A stretch of DNA of 64,000 nt. Source: GCA-002733465 sp965230525. Its GTDB lineage: Bacteria > Pseudomonadota > Gammaproteobacteria > Enterobacterales > Kangiellaceae. Positions within the stretch are counted from its first letter, which is position 1. Every line of letters starts with the position of its first letter. The notes under the pieces were generated by a model. It saw only the letters and a program-made list of their open reading frames with translations, made no database searches and was not told the DNA's origin. The translations under genes and the position numbers were made by a program. The stretch is from positions 2,046,001-2,110,000 of the forward strand of contig OZ246008.1 in assembly GCA_965230525.1 (NCBI GenBank), in the 5' to 3' direction. Of the stretch, positions 52,525-62,343 are shown piece after piece.

Positions 52525-53643
52525 ATGAGTGATAAGTTAAATTTACTCGACCTGACCCGGGATGAAATGGTTGAGTTTTTCAAAGAAATTGGAGAAAAAC
52601 CATTTCGCGCCCCTCAAGTCTTCAAATGGTTACATCAATTCGTCGCAGATGATTTTGAGCAGATGACCAATATCTCTAAAGCGCTTAAGGCAAAGTTGCA
52701 AGAGATTTGTGTGATTGAAGGACCACAAATCATCGAAGAACAGCAATCTGAAGACGGTACCGTCAAATGGGCGCTAAGAACCAATGACGGTCAAGCAATC
52801 GAAACGGTATTTATTCCAGACGGCGAAAGAGGCACTCTGTGTATATCGTCTCAAGTAGGCTGTGCACTTGATTGCTCATTTTGCTCAACCGCACAACAGG
52901 GGTTTAATCGAAACCTTACTACAGCTGAAATTGTTGGCCAAGTGTGGCTTGCCGCCAGGCGGCTCGGGGCATTGCGTACCACCGGCAAACGTCGGGTAAG
53001 CAATATTGTATTTATGGGAATGGGTGAGCCGCTACAAAATTACACACCAGTGGTTAACGCCTGCGATATTTTACTCGACGATTTTGGCTACGGATTGTCA
53101 AAACGACGGGTGACGATTAGTACATCGGGTGTTGTTCCGGGATTAAATAAGTTGATTGAGCACGCCGATGTTGCGCTAGCACTTTCGCTTCACGCACCTA
53201 ACAACGAATTACGAGATCAGCTGGTACCAATTAACAAAAAGTATCCCATTGAAGTATTGCTTCCCGCTGTTCAACAATACTTGGCTGATTCAAATGCCAG
53301 CAAAAAAGTCACCATCGAATATGTCATGCTCAAAGGGGTCAACGACACCCCAAGTCATGCAAGAGAGCTAGGGCGGTTATTAAAAGATCTACCGTGTAAA
53401 ATCAATTTGATCCCGTTTAACCCGTTTCCTCAAACCCGTTATCAAACCTCTACTCAAAAAGATATTGATAAGTTTGGTGAGATCTTAATAAAACAAGGTT
53501 ACGTCGTGGTTACTCGAAGGACTCGAGGTGATGATATTGATGCTGCGTGCGGGCAATTGGTTGGTGAGGTTCTTGATCGAACGCGTCGGCAGCAAAGAAT
53601 GGCCAGAAAACAAGGTAACATTGACATTAAGACAGTGAGCTAA
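52525..53643 (+). CDS. rlmN: Dual-specificity RNA methyltransferase RlmN
   Basis: A 372-residue radical SAM enzyme that methylates C2 of A2503 in 23S rRNA and A37 in some tRNAs. The cluster motif is C-x3-C-x2-C in CALDCSFCSTAQQGF; GMGEPLQNY is the SAM-binding GGE-like motif. The catalytic cysteine pair includes the C-terminal DIDAACGQL. The order ndk-rlmN-pilW-rodZ-ispG is conserved in gammaproteobacteria. Confidence 0.98.
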   Translation: MSDKLNLLDLTRDEMVEFFKEIGEKPFRAPQVFKWLHQFVADDFEQMTNISKALKAKLQEICVIEGPQIIEEQQSEDGTVKWALRTNDGQAIETVFIPDGERGTLCISSQVGCALDCSFCSTAQQGFNRNLTTAEIVGQVWLAARRLGALRTTGKRRVSNIVFMGMGEPLQNYTPVVNACDILLDDFGYGLSKRRVTISTSGVVPGLNKLIEHADVALALSLHAPNNELRDQLVPINKKYPIEVLLPAVQQYLADSNASKKVTIEYVMLKGVNDTPSHARELGRLLKDLPCKINLIPFNPFPQTRYQTSTQKDIDKFGEILIKQGYVVVTRRTRGDDIDAACGQLVGEVLDRTRRQQRMARKQGNIDIKTVS

Positions 53644-53645
53644 CT

Positions 53646-53673
53646 AATTGACAATCATTGAAAATTGTCAATT
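53646..53673. terminator. AT-rich hairpin after rlmN
   Basis: AATTGACAAT-8-ATTGTCAATT is a perfect 10-base inverted repeat two bases after the rlmN stop. There is no T tract after it, so it could be an attenuator, a transcript-end stabiliser or an operator instead of a terminator. Confidence 0.5.
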
Positions 53674-53861
53674 TGCACGCAACCCCTCGCTTGGGTAAAA
53701 TTGTATGCTGGAGTTGGCAATATGACGGGCACTTGTGTGCTATGATTGCCAAATCACAGCAATAAGATTTAATTGCAAAGCGGATAATTAGAAATGCTGT
53801 CGAATAGATATGCCAATTAACCGCTAAGCCCTGAAACTTAATTCTTTGGGAGTCGACCTTC

Positions 53862-54671
53862 ATGAAAATTGCCATCATCAAAGTTTTCACTTTGATAGTG
53901 CTACTCAACGTGTTGTCTGCTTGCCAGACATCGTCCAATACTAAAACTACTGCTATCGGATCTCAGGGCTCGCCAATGAGTCGTGAAGAGTTTGATCGCC
54001 ATAAGGCGGCGCAAACCCGATTAAGCGCAGGACTACAATACCTGCAAAACGGTAGTTTACTGAATGCTAAGCGCCATCTCGATAAAGCGCTTGAGCTGGG
54101 CGCTGACTCTGCTAATGTCCATTTTGGACTGGCTTACTATTACGAAAAAGTCAAAGAATTTAAGAAAGCAGAGAAATCCTATAAAAAAGCACTTCGAATC
54201 GAACCTAAAAATCCTGATTTTCTAAACGGCTACGGCTCCTTCTTGTGCGCCAAAGGTGAGTACCAGGAAGCGGAAGAATATTTTAACAAAGCAATTGATC
54301 AACCCACCTATGCTGATATTGAGTCAGCGTTTATGAATGCTGGTGTTTGTGCCAAACGAGCCAACAATCGCGATAAAGCTGCAGGCTACTTTAGAAAAGC
54401 ACTTAATCGTAATAACAAGTTGCCGGTTGCATTGATTGAAATGGCCGAAGTAGAGTTTTATAAAAAACGATACGAGCGTGCTTTCAAATATATTCAGCGT
54501 TTTGAAGCTGTGTCTCGGCCTACAGCCAACTCTCTCTGGCTTGGCCTGCGAGTTGCTCATTTTAGAGACGACAAAAATGCCAGAGCAAGTTATGCACTTA
54601 AGTTAGAGCAACTTTTTCCTGACTCTGACCAAACAGCAGAGTATTTGGATAACAAAAAGCAATGGATGTAG
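53862..54671 (+). CDS. pilW: Type IV pilus biogenesis lipoprotein PilW/PilF
   Basis: The 269-residue protein has a lipobox (LNVLSAC) and about six TPR repeats (AGLQYLQNGSLLNAKRHLDKALELG onwards). PilF/PilW is the pilotin that brings the PilQ secretin to the outer membrane. It overlaps rodZ by 10 bases. No other pilus gene lies in the window, which is normal for this locus. Confidence 0.94.
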   Translation: MKIAIIKVFTLIVLLNVLSACQTSSNTKTTAIGSQGSPMSREEFDRHKAAQTRLSAGLQYLQNGSLLNAKRHLDKALELGADSANVHFGLAYYYEKVKEFKKAEKSYKKALRIEPKNPDFLNGYGSFLCAKGEYQEAEEYFNKAIDQPTYADIESAFMNAGVCAKRANNRDKAAGYFRKALNRNNKLPVALIEMAEVEFYKKRYERAFKYIQRFEAVSRPTANSLWLGLRVAHFRDDKNARASYALKLEQLFPDSDQTAEYLDNKKQWM

Positions 54672-55657
54672 ACGAAAACCAACAAGATTCACAAGCATCC
54701 GCAATTGATATTGGCGCACGGCTCTGTGAAGCTCGAGATAATTTAGGACTTGATAGTGAGAAGATTGCCAAAGAGTTAAACTTGGCGGTCGAAATTATCA
54801 CCAAGATTGAACAGAACGTTTTTCACCAAGATATTCCGGTTGCTTTTATTCGAGGTTATGTAAAAGCTTATTCAACTAAAGTTGGGTTGGATACTCCGAA
54901 AATTTTGGCAGAGTTCGACGCCCAAACCAGCGGCGATGCTCCCTCCCTAAGTCGCGTGCAAACCATCTCCAAATTCGATAGTGGTCGACGCGAACTTGAT
55001 TCCGGTAGTTTGGTTATTAAAGTGATTTCTACAATTGTCATTTTGTTGTTCTTAAGTTACGGCGGTTACGAAATCTGGAAGCGGCTGGCCGCAGATGATG
55101 CTGTCAATCATGATCCGGCTGATATTGCCTTGGCTATTGATTCGACCGACGAAGCCGGCGAAATAGAATTGAATTCGTTTAGTGACGACAATCTCGAAGA
55201 GCAATCTGCGGCGTTGAGTACACAAACTACGCCAAGCCAAGCTCCGGTTGAACCGGTCGTGGAAAATGACAATAAAATTTCTCAAACCGACGCTAATCTT
55301 GCACAGTCAAATTTGAGCGAACAAGCGCCATCGACACCACCCGTTGAGTTAGAAAGCTTAGCGGCCAACACTTCGCCGGTTGAATCGAACAATATAACTT
55401 CGCAGAGTGATTCGCTTGAAATGACGCCGTTAGTGTTAGACTTTTCAGCGGATTGTTGGGTGCGAATTGTAGATGCTCGCGGTGAGGTGATTGCGTTGGG
55501 AGTCAAACGCGCTGGAAAACATATGCCGATTGAAGGTGTAAAACCGATAAACGTTGTTTTGGGTGATCCGTCGGTCGTGACACTGAAGTATAATAATCAA
55601 GATTATGATCTGTCTGGGTACCGGGCGGGAAGACGTGCTGAGATAATTTTAGATTAA
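54662..55657 (+). CDS. rodZ: Cytoskeletal cell-shape protein RodZ
   Basis: A 331-residue bitopic protein: an N-terminal cytoplasmic helix-turn-helix (GARLCEARDNLGLDSEKIAKELNL, IRGYVKAYSTKVGL), one membrane helix (VIKVISTIVILLFLSYGGYEIW), a low-complexity periplasmic linker and a C-terminal DUF4115 domain (FSADCWVRIVDARGEVIALGVKRAG). RodZ anchors MreB. It is translationally coupled to pilW. Confidence 0.95.
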   Translation: MDVDENQQDSQASAIDIGARLCEARDNLGLDSEKIAKELNLAVEIITKIEQNVFHQDIPVAFIRGYVKAYSTKVGLDTPKILAEFDAQTSGDAPSLSRVQTISKFDSGRRELDSGSLVIKVISTIVILLFLSYGGYEIWKRLAADDAVNHDPADIALAIDSTDEAGEIELNSFSDDNLEEQSAALSTQTTPSQAPVEPVVENDNKISQTDANLAQSNLSEQAPSTPPVELESLAANTSPVESNNITSQSDSLEMTPLVLDFSADCWVRIVDARGEVIALGVKRAGKHMPIEGVKPINVVLGDPSVVTLKYNNQDYDLSGYRAGRRAEIILD

Positions 55658-55700
55658 ATTGTGTGTCTAGCTTTAAATTTTAAAATGAGATGAATACCCC

Positions 55701-56837
55701 ATGAAAGGTGAATCCTGGATTAAACGTCGTAAAAGCCGTCAAATAATGGTGGGTAATGTGCCCATCGGTGGCGATGCGCCCATCGCGGTGCAAAGTATGA
55801 CCAATACTGAAACCTGCGATGTCGAAGCGACCCTCAAACAAATTAATGAAATCGCCGATGTGGGTGCTGATTTGGTAAGAGTTTCGGTGCCCACTATGGA
55901 TGCCGCTGAAGCCTTTAAATTGATCAAGCAACGTTCGCCGGTTCCACTGGTTGCCGATATCCATTTCGATTACAAAATAGCCTTAAAAGTGGCTGATTAC
56001 GGCGTTGATTGTTTACGGATTAACCCCGGCAACATCGGAAAAGAAGACAGAGTTCGAAGTGTTATAGAAAAAGCTCGCGATATGAATATTCCGATCAGAG
56101 TAGGTGTAAACGCAGGCTCCCTTGAAAAAGATTTGCAAGTAAAATATGGTGAGCCTACCCCCGATGCGTTGGTCGAATCGGCCTTTCGTCACATTGATAT
56201 CCTAGATAAATACGATTTCCAAAACTATAAAATTAGTTTGAAGGCATCCGATGTGTTCATGACAGTGTCCGCTTACCGAAAGCTTGCAAGTCAAATCGAT
56301 CAACCACTCCATTTGGGTATTACTGAGGCCGGTGGGCTCAGAGCCGGCGCGGTTAAATCTTCAGTTGGGCTTGGTTTGTTATTATCGGAAGGAATAGGCG
56401 ATACCATCCGTATTTCTTTAGCCGCGGATCCGGTTGAAGAAATCAAAGTTGGTTTTGATATATTGAAATCATTGAGCCTAAGGCAGCGCGGAATTAATTT
56501 AATCGCATGCCCATCTTGCTCTAGGCAGCAATTTGACGTTATAAAAACAGTTAATGCTTTGGAAATGCGATTAGAAGATGTTCGTGAATCCATGGATGTT
56601 GCCATTATCGGTTGTGTGGTGAATGGACCAGGGGAAGCGAAAGAAGCGGATATCGGTTTAACCGGTGGGTTAAAATCAAGTCTGTTGTACCAAGACGGGA
56701 ATAAAAGTCACAAGATTGAAAATGATCAACTCGTCGACTCAATTGAACAGTCTATTCGTGAAAAGTTAGCGGCTCGAGAAAATGCGATTCAGGATAAATC
56801 GAAAGGCGAACCCCTTATTCAAGTTTCTAAGCGTTAA
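55701..56837 (+). CDS. ispG: 4-hydroxy-3-methylbut-2-enyl diphosphate synthase IspG
   Basis: The 378-residue iron-sulfur enzyme of the MEP isoprenoid pathway converts methylerythritol cyclodiphosphate to HMBPP. A TIM-barrel N-terminal domain (VQSMTNTETCDVEATLKQI, LVADIHFDYKIAL) is followed by the C-terminal cluster domain with cysteines in ACPSCSRQQFD and GCVVNGPGEA. The length is typical. hisS, which usually follows, is not found here. Confidence 0.98.
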   Translation: MKGESWIKRRKSRQIMVGNVPIGGDAPIAVQSMTNTETCDVEATLKQINEIADVGADLVRVSVPTMDAAEAFKLIKQRSPVPLVADIHFDYKIALKVADYGVDCLRINPGNIGKEDRVRSVIEKARDMNIPIRVGVNAGSLEKDLQVKYGEPTPDALVESAFRHIDILDKYDFQNYKISLKASDVFMTVSAYRKLASQIDQPLHLGITEAGGLRAGAVKSSVGLGLLLSEGIGDTIRISLAADPVEEIKVGFDILKSLSLRQRGINLIACPSCSRQQFDVIKTVNALEMRLEDVRESMDVAIIGCVVNGPGEAKEADIGLTGGLKSSLLYQDGNKSHKIENDQLVDSIEQSIREKLAARENAIQDKSKGEPLIQVSKR

Positions 56838-56956
56838 TTCAATTCTATGAGTCGTTAGTGTTGGTAAGCTAAGCTGCAACCCCGGCGTTGCTACTAGATA
56901 AAACAACAACTAATGACTTTCTCTATTTTCATTTGGCACGACACGGAGTTATATCA

Positions 56957-59761
56957 ATGAGAAGTTTGTTGATTTTTTTTACCATTTCCCTTTCTCTTGT
57001 TTCACTAACTGACAGTAAAGCCGCAACTTGGGAAGAAGTGATTGAACATGCATCTCAATCAATTGTTAGTATTCGTGTTAATGCGGTCAGGCCATTTGAT
57101 ACTCAAGGGAGTAGTGTTACTCAGGCAACTGGTTTTGTTGTTGATGCTCAGCGAGGAATCATTTTAACCAATCGGCATGTTGTACAACCCGGGCCGGTAA
57201 CTGCCGAGGGTGTATTTTTCAACAGCGAAGAAGTCACACTGAAGCCGATCTATCGCGATCCTATTCATGACTTTGGTTTTTTTCAATACGATCCGAAAGC
57301 GTTAAAATTTATTAAACCCACGGCGTTAAAGCTAACTGATAATAAAGCAAAAATAGGCGACGAAATTAGAATCATTGGCAATGATTCGGGAGAAAAAATG
57401 TCGATCTTATCTGGCACGCTTGCTAGATTGGATCGTTCGGCACCAGCCTACGGTCTTGGAAGGTATAATGATTTTAATACCTTTTATTTTCAGTCCTCAG
57501 CAGATACCGCGGGTGGCTCCTCTGGCGCACCCGTGATCAATCAAGCGGCCGAAGTAATCGCGCTGAATGCAGGTGGTAAACGAGCGAGCTCATCGAGTTA
57601 TTTTTTGCCGCTATTTAAAGTGACTCGCGCGCTTAAGGCAATTCAACAACAGCGGCCGATAATTCGAGGAACTATTCAAACGACTTTAAATTATCAAACC
57701 TATGATGAAGTACGCCGATTGGGCTTGAGTAGTGAAGTTGAAAAACAATTTCGAAAGAACAATCAAGGCGACGGGTTACTTACTGTTAAGCGAACGGTAG
57801 CGGAAGCAGCGGCCTCAGAAGTATTAAAACCCGGTGACATTATCGTTTCGTTAAAATCGGCAAAAAGCCATCTCGCGTATGTGAGCCGATACGAGCAGTT
57901 TGAAATTTTTCTCGATGAGCATGTTGGGCAAGTGATTCAATTAAAACTGTTTCGACAGAATCAGCTCATCGATGTTGAGTTATTGGTTGAAGACTTAGCG
58001 GCCATCACGCCAAGAGAATATATCAGTTTTGCTAATGGTATTTTTAATCAACTGTCCTATCAGGTAGCGAGGCAGTCTAATATGCCCCCTAAGGGTGTTT
58101 ACATTGCATCACCGGGCTATGCGTTTGCAAATGCCGGGATTGGCCGAGGTGTGGTGATCCAAAAGATTAACAACCAGCCCGTGGAAAATTTAGATGATTT
58201 TCAGAATCAATTGCTCAAATTAAAAGAAGGTGAATACTTCACGGTTAAGTATGTTGGAGTTGGAAACCCGAACAATCAGTTGGTTGGTAATGTGCAATTT
58301 CAAACCAAATGGCATTTATCTGAGCGGTGCCGACGTGATGATCAATCTGGACTCTGGCCGTGTGAAACCATTGAATGGAATGATTCAAAGCAGGATGTCA
58401 GTCCAACCAAAGTGATTTATAAAAAGTATAAAGATAAAAAGTTAAATGGTATCGCGCGGTCACTGGTCTTTGTAAATGCTAACCTTCCGTATCATATTGA
58501 TGGTCAAAACTATGCAAATTATTCAGGCACAGGAATCGTTGTTGATGAGGAGCAAGGGTTAGTGATTGTTGATCGTAATACCGTGCCTATAAAAATGTCC
58601 GATGTTGATATTACTTTTGCTGGGGTGACTCAAGTGCCTGCTAAGGTTTTATTTGTGCACCCTCTACACAGCTTTACTCTGCTACAGTATGACACTCGTT
58701 TATTAGTGGATTCTCCCGTCGAAGCAGCAGAGTTTAATGATGATCCGCTTGAGGCTGGTGACTCGGTTTGGTTGGCTGGATATCAAACGGCCAATCGATT
58801 GATCAGTGAAAAATTGACAGTTTCATCTTACGATCCACTGGCATTACCAAGACCTTCTATTCCTCAATTTAAAGCTACTAATACCAACAGTGTGATTATC
58901 AATACTCCACCAATTGTTGCCAGTGGCGTATTGTTAGACAAACGCGGTAAAGTAAGATCTTGGTGGACCAATTTTACTATAGGACGAAATAATAATACTT
59001 ACGATCGTGGACTGCCGGTCGACCAAATTATTGATATTCGCGATCAGTGGCTCGCTAAAGAGCGAGTCGATGTTTACTCAATGGAAGTTGAACTCGCGCC
59101 CATTACGATTTCAAGTGCACGAAAGTACGGGCTTTCTGATAGATGGATGAATGCATTTCAAAAGCGCAATAGTGCCTCTCAGATATTGCAAATTCGCAAA
59201 CGTGTCGCGGGTGCAGATTCATTTGAAAAGCTACAACAAGGCGATCTGCTGCTGACGATCAATGGACAGCTAATTACCGGTTTTGATGATTTTGAGAGTC
59301 AAAGTCAATCGGGTGAAGTGGCGGTTAGCGTGTGGCGAGATGCTAAGCAAGTTGACCTAAACATTAAAATGCAAGCCTTGTCGTCGACAGATACCGAAAA
59401 TATTTATCTTTGGTCGGGCGCTTTATTGCAAAAGCCACATCGAGCGGTTTCAGCACAGTATGGCGTTGCACCTCAGGGGGTCTATGTTTCATGGTATTGG
59501 TATGGCTCGCCCGCCAACCGCTATGGACTATCGCCGTTGTCGCGAATAGTTGAATTTGAAGGTCAGGCGATTGAGAGCTTGCAACAGTTTATACAGTTGT
59601 CGCTCACTCACGCTAAAAAAGACTATGTAAGAATTAGACTGCTTGATTTGATCGGTAGAGAATCAATTATTACCTTGAAACAAGATCCTCAATATTGGCC
59701 AACCGAACGAGTTTATTTTGATGGCAATGATTGGCAGATTACTCAAGAAAACTTGCTCTAA
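56957..59761 (+). CDS. Large tandem HtrA/Nma111-like serine protease with PDZ domains
   Basis: A 934-residue exported protein (signal peptide MRSLLIFFTISLSLVSLTDS). The first trypsin-like domain has an intact triad: H74 (TNRHVV), D105 (HDFGFFQYD) and S189 (AGGSSGAPV). PDZ-like regions follow (~250-460). From ~500 a second protease repeat aligns, but its triad is lost: NRH becomes DRN (VDRNTV), HDF becomes HSF (HSFTLLQYD) and the serine loop is replaced (INTPPIVASG). Further PDZ-like regions end the protein. This active-plus-dead duplicated layout is that of the yeast Nma111 family. The ATG at 56957 has GGAG 8 bases upstream. Confidence 0.87.
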   Translation: MRSLLIFFTISLSLVSLTDSKAATWEEVIEHASQSIVSIRVNAVRPFDTQGSSVTQATGFVVDAQRGIILTNRHVVQPGPVTAEGVFFNSEEVTLKPIYRDPIHDFGFFQYDPKALKFIKPTALKLTDNKAKIGDEIRIIGNDSGEKMSILSGTLARLDRSAPAYGLGRYNDFNTFYFQSSADTAGGSSGAPVINQAAEVIALNAGGKRASSSSYFLPLFKVTRALKAIQQQRPIIRGTIQTTLNYQTYDEVRRLGLSSEVEKQFRKNNQGDGLLTVKRTVAEAAASEVLKPGDIIVSLKSAKSHLAYVSRYEQFEIFLDEHVGQVIQLKLFRQNQLIDVELLVEDLAAITPREYISFANGIFNQLSYQVARQSNMPPKGVYIASPGYAFANAGIGRGVVIQKINNQPVENLDDFQNQLLKLKEGEYFTVKYVGVGNPNNQLVGNVQFQTKWHLSERCRRDDQSGLWPCETIEWNDSKQDVSPTKVIYKKYKDKKLNGIARSLVFVNANLPYHIDGQNYANYSGTGIVVDEEQGLVIVDRNTVPIKMSDVDITFAGVTQVPAKVLFVHPLHSFTLLQYDTRLLVDSPVEAAEFNDDPLEAGDSVWLAGYQTANRLISEKLTVSSYDPLALPRPSIPQFKATNTNSVIINTPPIVASGVLLDKRGKVRSWWTNFTIGRNNNTYDRGLPVDQIIDIRDQWLAKERVDVYSMEVELAPITISSARKYGLSDRWMNAFQKRNSASQILQIRKRVAGADSFEKLQQGDLLLTINGQLITGFDDFESQSQSGEVAVSVWRDAKQVDLNIKMQALSSTDTENIYLWSGALLQKPHRAVSAQYGVAPQGVYVSWYWYGSPANRYGLSPLSRIVEFEGQAIESLQQFIQLSLTHAKKDYVRIRLLDLIGRESIITLKQDPQYWPTERVYFDGNDWQITQENLL

Positions 59762-59821
59762 GATTTTGCCGATAATTTGATAGGCGTGAGTCTTTTGAGC
59801 TGGCCTAAACAGTTAACTTGG

Positions 59822-61093
59822 TTAATTAGGATGTTTAGGCCAACGCAAACTAAATTTAGCGCCACCCAATTCTGAATCTTCTAAAATAGCGCTACCTTGA
59901 TGCAAATCCATCACCCGCTTGACGATTGCTAAGCCTAATCCAAAGCCGTGACCTTTGCTATCGGAGGGCAATTGCACAAAGGATTCAAATACCTGTGCTT
60001 TCTTTTGGTCAGGAATTCCATCACCATCGTCGGCGACAGAGATTTCATACCAGCCATCCGTCTCGGCTACTTCAATTAGAATTTGTTGCTGCGCAAATTT
60101 GCAGGCGTTTAGCACTAAATTTTGTAATGCTCTTTCGATCAAGTAGCTATCGCAAAGTACTTTATCGACTTGAGAGTTGGGAATAAATTTTAGTGTTAGC
60201 TCGGGGTGGTTTCTTGAGAGTCTCGCCAACAAGTCTTCAATCAGTAAATTGATATTTCCCCGTTCTAATTTCGCAACCACAGAAATCTTCTCCAGTGCTG
60301 CAAAATTGAGTAATTCAGAAATTAGCTGATTCATTTCTTCAACATCTTCCATCACACTTTTAAGTTGCGATCGGATCTCGTCGAGATTTTCTGTTTCTTC
60401 TGCCATTTGTAGAGCAAAGCGAATCCTAGCAAGTGGTGTTCTAAGTTCATGGGAAATTGAATGAGACATTGATTGTTGAGTATCAATGAGCGACTTAATT
60501 CGATCCAATAAAGTGTTGTAAGCTTTGGCCAAATGTGCAACTGACGAGGTGGCTGGCAGTTCAACTCTCGATTTCCATTGTTGCTCTGAAAATTGACTCA
60601 CGGCAGTTTCGAGCCGACTAAGATCTTTGGAAAGGGGCCAAATCCAGAAGAACACCACGACAGCGATAATGCTATAGAAAAGAGTGATAAATATTGCTCT
60701 CAAGTAACTTGGCGTTTGATTGCTCTGGTGAGTGAATTCCAAAATTTTGTTTTGATTAGGCAGGTGAAGAAAGCCACTCAGCATTGACTGGTTTTCTGTG
60801 ATCAGAGGTTGCCCCGGTGTTAATACTTGTAGCAGATCTTTTACATAAGGTTCGTTGGTTTCATATAACTTAAACTCTAAACTGGTGATCCGATTAAGCT
60901 CTAGAATCTGCAACTCGAGCTGCTCTTGAGGCAGCTGCTCGAGTAGCTGCGCGCTTGCCAATGCAACTTGTTCTAGGTGTGGCTGCTTATTGCTGGCCGG
61001 TTCAAACTTTTGCCAAAAAAAGTCTAAACCAAAACCAACCGATAAGATGGTAATGACAATTAAAAGATAAAGCCTCAAGAAAATAGAGTTCAT
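59822..61093 (-). CDS. Sensor histidine kinase, RstB-like
   Basis: A 423-residue kinase: TM1 (~7-25), a short periplasmic sensor (~27-130), TM2 (IFITLFYSIIAVVVFFWIW), HAMP, HisKA with the phosphorylated H215 in SHSISHELRTPLARI, and a HATPase domain with DDGDGIPDQKK and GFGLGLAIVKRV. The small sensor domain and the partner regulator resemble RstB/RstA. The gene starts 18 bases after the response regulator gene. The signal is unknown. Confidence 0.93.
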   Translation of the reverse strand: MNSIFLRLYLLIVITILSVGFGLDFFWQKFEPASNKQPHLEQVALASAQLLEQLPQEQLELQILELNRITSLEFKLYETNEPYVKDLLQVLTPGQPLITENQSMLSGFLHLPNQNKILEFTHQSNQTPSYLRAIFITLFYSIIAVVVFFWIWPLSKDLSRLETAVSQFSEQQWKSRVELPATSSVAHLAKAYNTLLDRIKSLIDTQQSMSHSISHELRTPLARIRFALQMAEETENLDEIRSQLKSVMEDVEEMNQLISELLNFAALEKISVVAKLERGNINLLIEDLLARLSRNHPELTLKFIPNSQVDKVLCDSYLIERALQNLVLNACKFAQQQILIEVAETDGWYEISVADDGDGIPDQKKAQVFESFVQLPSDSKGHGFGLGLAIVKRVMDLHQGSAILEDSELGGAKFSLRWPKHPN

Positions 61094-61111
61094 GATATTT
61101 TGATTAATAAT

Positions 61112-61807
61112 CTACCAAGCATCAGGTACAAATAAATAGCCCTTGCCCCAAATCGTCTTAATACGGAGCGCTTCTTCAGAATTGTCATTGAGTTTTTTAC
61201 GTAGTTGGGAAATGCGGACATCCATTGTTCGATCTAATCCATCGTACTCACGGTTATACAGCGTATTAAACAGATAGTCGCGACTAAGAATACTGCCAGC
61301 ATTCTTGGCGATAATATGGAGTAGGTCAAACTCATGTGTCGAAAGCAAGACTTTCTCGCCTTGCAAATAAACATCCCTTGAAGTCGTGTCGATGGTTAAA
61401 CTTCCAAAGACTAACTGTTCTTCACTGTCGTTGCTAACAAAACTCCCACGACGAAGTAAGGCTTTTATTCGAGCAAGCAGAACTCGGGGTTCTGCGGGCT
61501 TAATGACATAGTCATCTGCACCAAACTCCAACCCCAGAACTTGATCAAAGTCTTCATTTCTTGCAGTTAGCATTAGAATGGGGCCTGCAAAGGTTGGGCG
61601 AATTTCTTTGCAAATCGAAAGCCCATCGCGACCGGGTAGCATGATATCAAGTATGATTAGATCCGGTCGAAAACGCTCGATGCTGCCAATGGTTCGATTG
61701 CCATCGCTTTCGACCTTCACTTGATAGTCGGCATTTTCGAGGTATTGTTTGACTAAGTTAGCCAATTTCTGATCATCTTCAACGAGTAAGATTTTAGCGC
61801 TTTTCAT
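61112..61807 (-). CDS. OmpR-family response regulator, RstA-like
   Basis: A 231-residue regulator with a receiver domain (phospho-acceptor D54 in LIILDIMLPGRDG, acidic pair VEDD, lysine in YVIKPAEP) and a C-terminal winged helix (LSTHEFDLLHIIAKNAGSILSRDYLFN, MDVRISQLRKKL). Its closest familiar relative is RstA. It likely activates the mipA-type gene of this operon. Confidence 0.94.
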   Translation of the reverse strand: MKSAKILLVEDDQKLANLVKQYLENADYQVKVESDGNRTIGSIERFRPDLIILDIMLPGRDGLSICKEIRPTFAGPILMLTARNEDFDQVLGLEFGADDYVIKPAEPRVLLARIKALLRRGSFVSNDSEEQLVFGSLTIDTTSRDVYLQGEKVLLSTHEFDLLHIIAKNAGSILSRDYLFNTLYNREYDGLDRTMDVRISQLRKKLNDNSEEALRIKTIWGKGYLFVPDAW

Positions 61808-61876
61808 CGCATTTTCACTCCGGTTACCACTGATGGTTTAGTCGTCTTACTCACATCACTTTCAATAGAAAATGAA

Positions 61877-62287
61877 TCAGTAAAAGCTCCAGGGATTTCG
61901 TCTTCTTTTCTTCAAGCGTTTAGCTTGCTTAAATAACTTAAGCTGTGCTGAATGTTGGATTCGGCCATCTTGAGTGGTTTTAAGTTGGAAGCTCAAATCA
62001 GCTTCTGCTATGACAAGATATTCAAGTTGTCCTGCACGCTGATTTTGCCAGCACTTTAAAGGTTTTATTTGGTCGCTTCTAAATAGGCAGTAATCATCAA
62101 GTTGTTCGGCTTTCCAAAACAGTTTAACTTGGATTTCGCAGGTTTTGCGATCAGATAACAATATACATTTTTCAGGAGACACAACAAGGCCATGGCCTTG
62201 TTGGGCTGATAGTTGAGTGGAAACGCTCAACAGCAATAACCCGCAAAGAACCGTAAAAATCCATGCTACCGGTTTGTATATTCCCAT
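61877..62287 (-). CDS. DUF3019 family secreted protein
   Basis: The 136-residue exported protein (signal peptide ending QLSAQ) has the DUF3019 pattern of four cysteines: CILLSDRKTCEIQVKLFW, then DYCLF and PLKCW. The C-terminus is very basic (KQAKRLKKRRR). Such genes commonly accompany a MipA/OmpV protein and a two-component system in Shewanella-like bacteria. The function is unknown. Confidence 0.83.
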   Translation of the reverse strand: MGIYKPVAWIFTVLCGLLLLSVSTQLSAQQGHGLVVSPEKCILLSDRKTCEIQVKLFWKAEQLDDYCLFRSDQIKPLKCWQNQRAGQLEYLVIAEADLSFQLKTTQDGRIQHSAQLKLFKQAKRLKKRRRNPWSFY

Positions 62288-62343
62288 ATTTCAGTAGCGC
62301 CTTTAGACGCTTTATAGTTATAGATAAAAAATTATAATTTTAT

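Noticed and set aside
53627..53938. 103-codon reverse-strand open frame across the rlmN-pilW gap
   Set aside because: Overlaps the pilW signal peptide and the rlmN end, with no family match or ribosome binding site.
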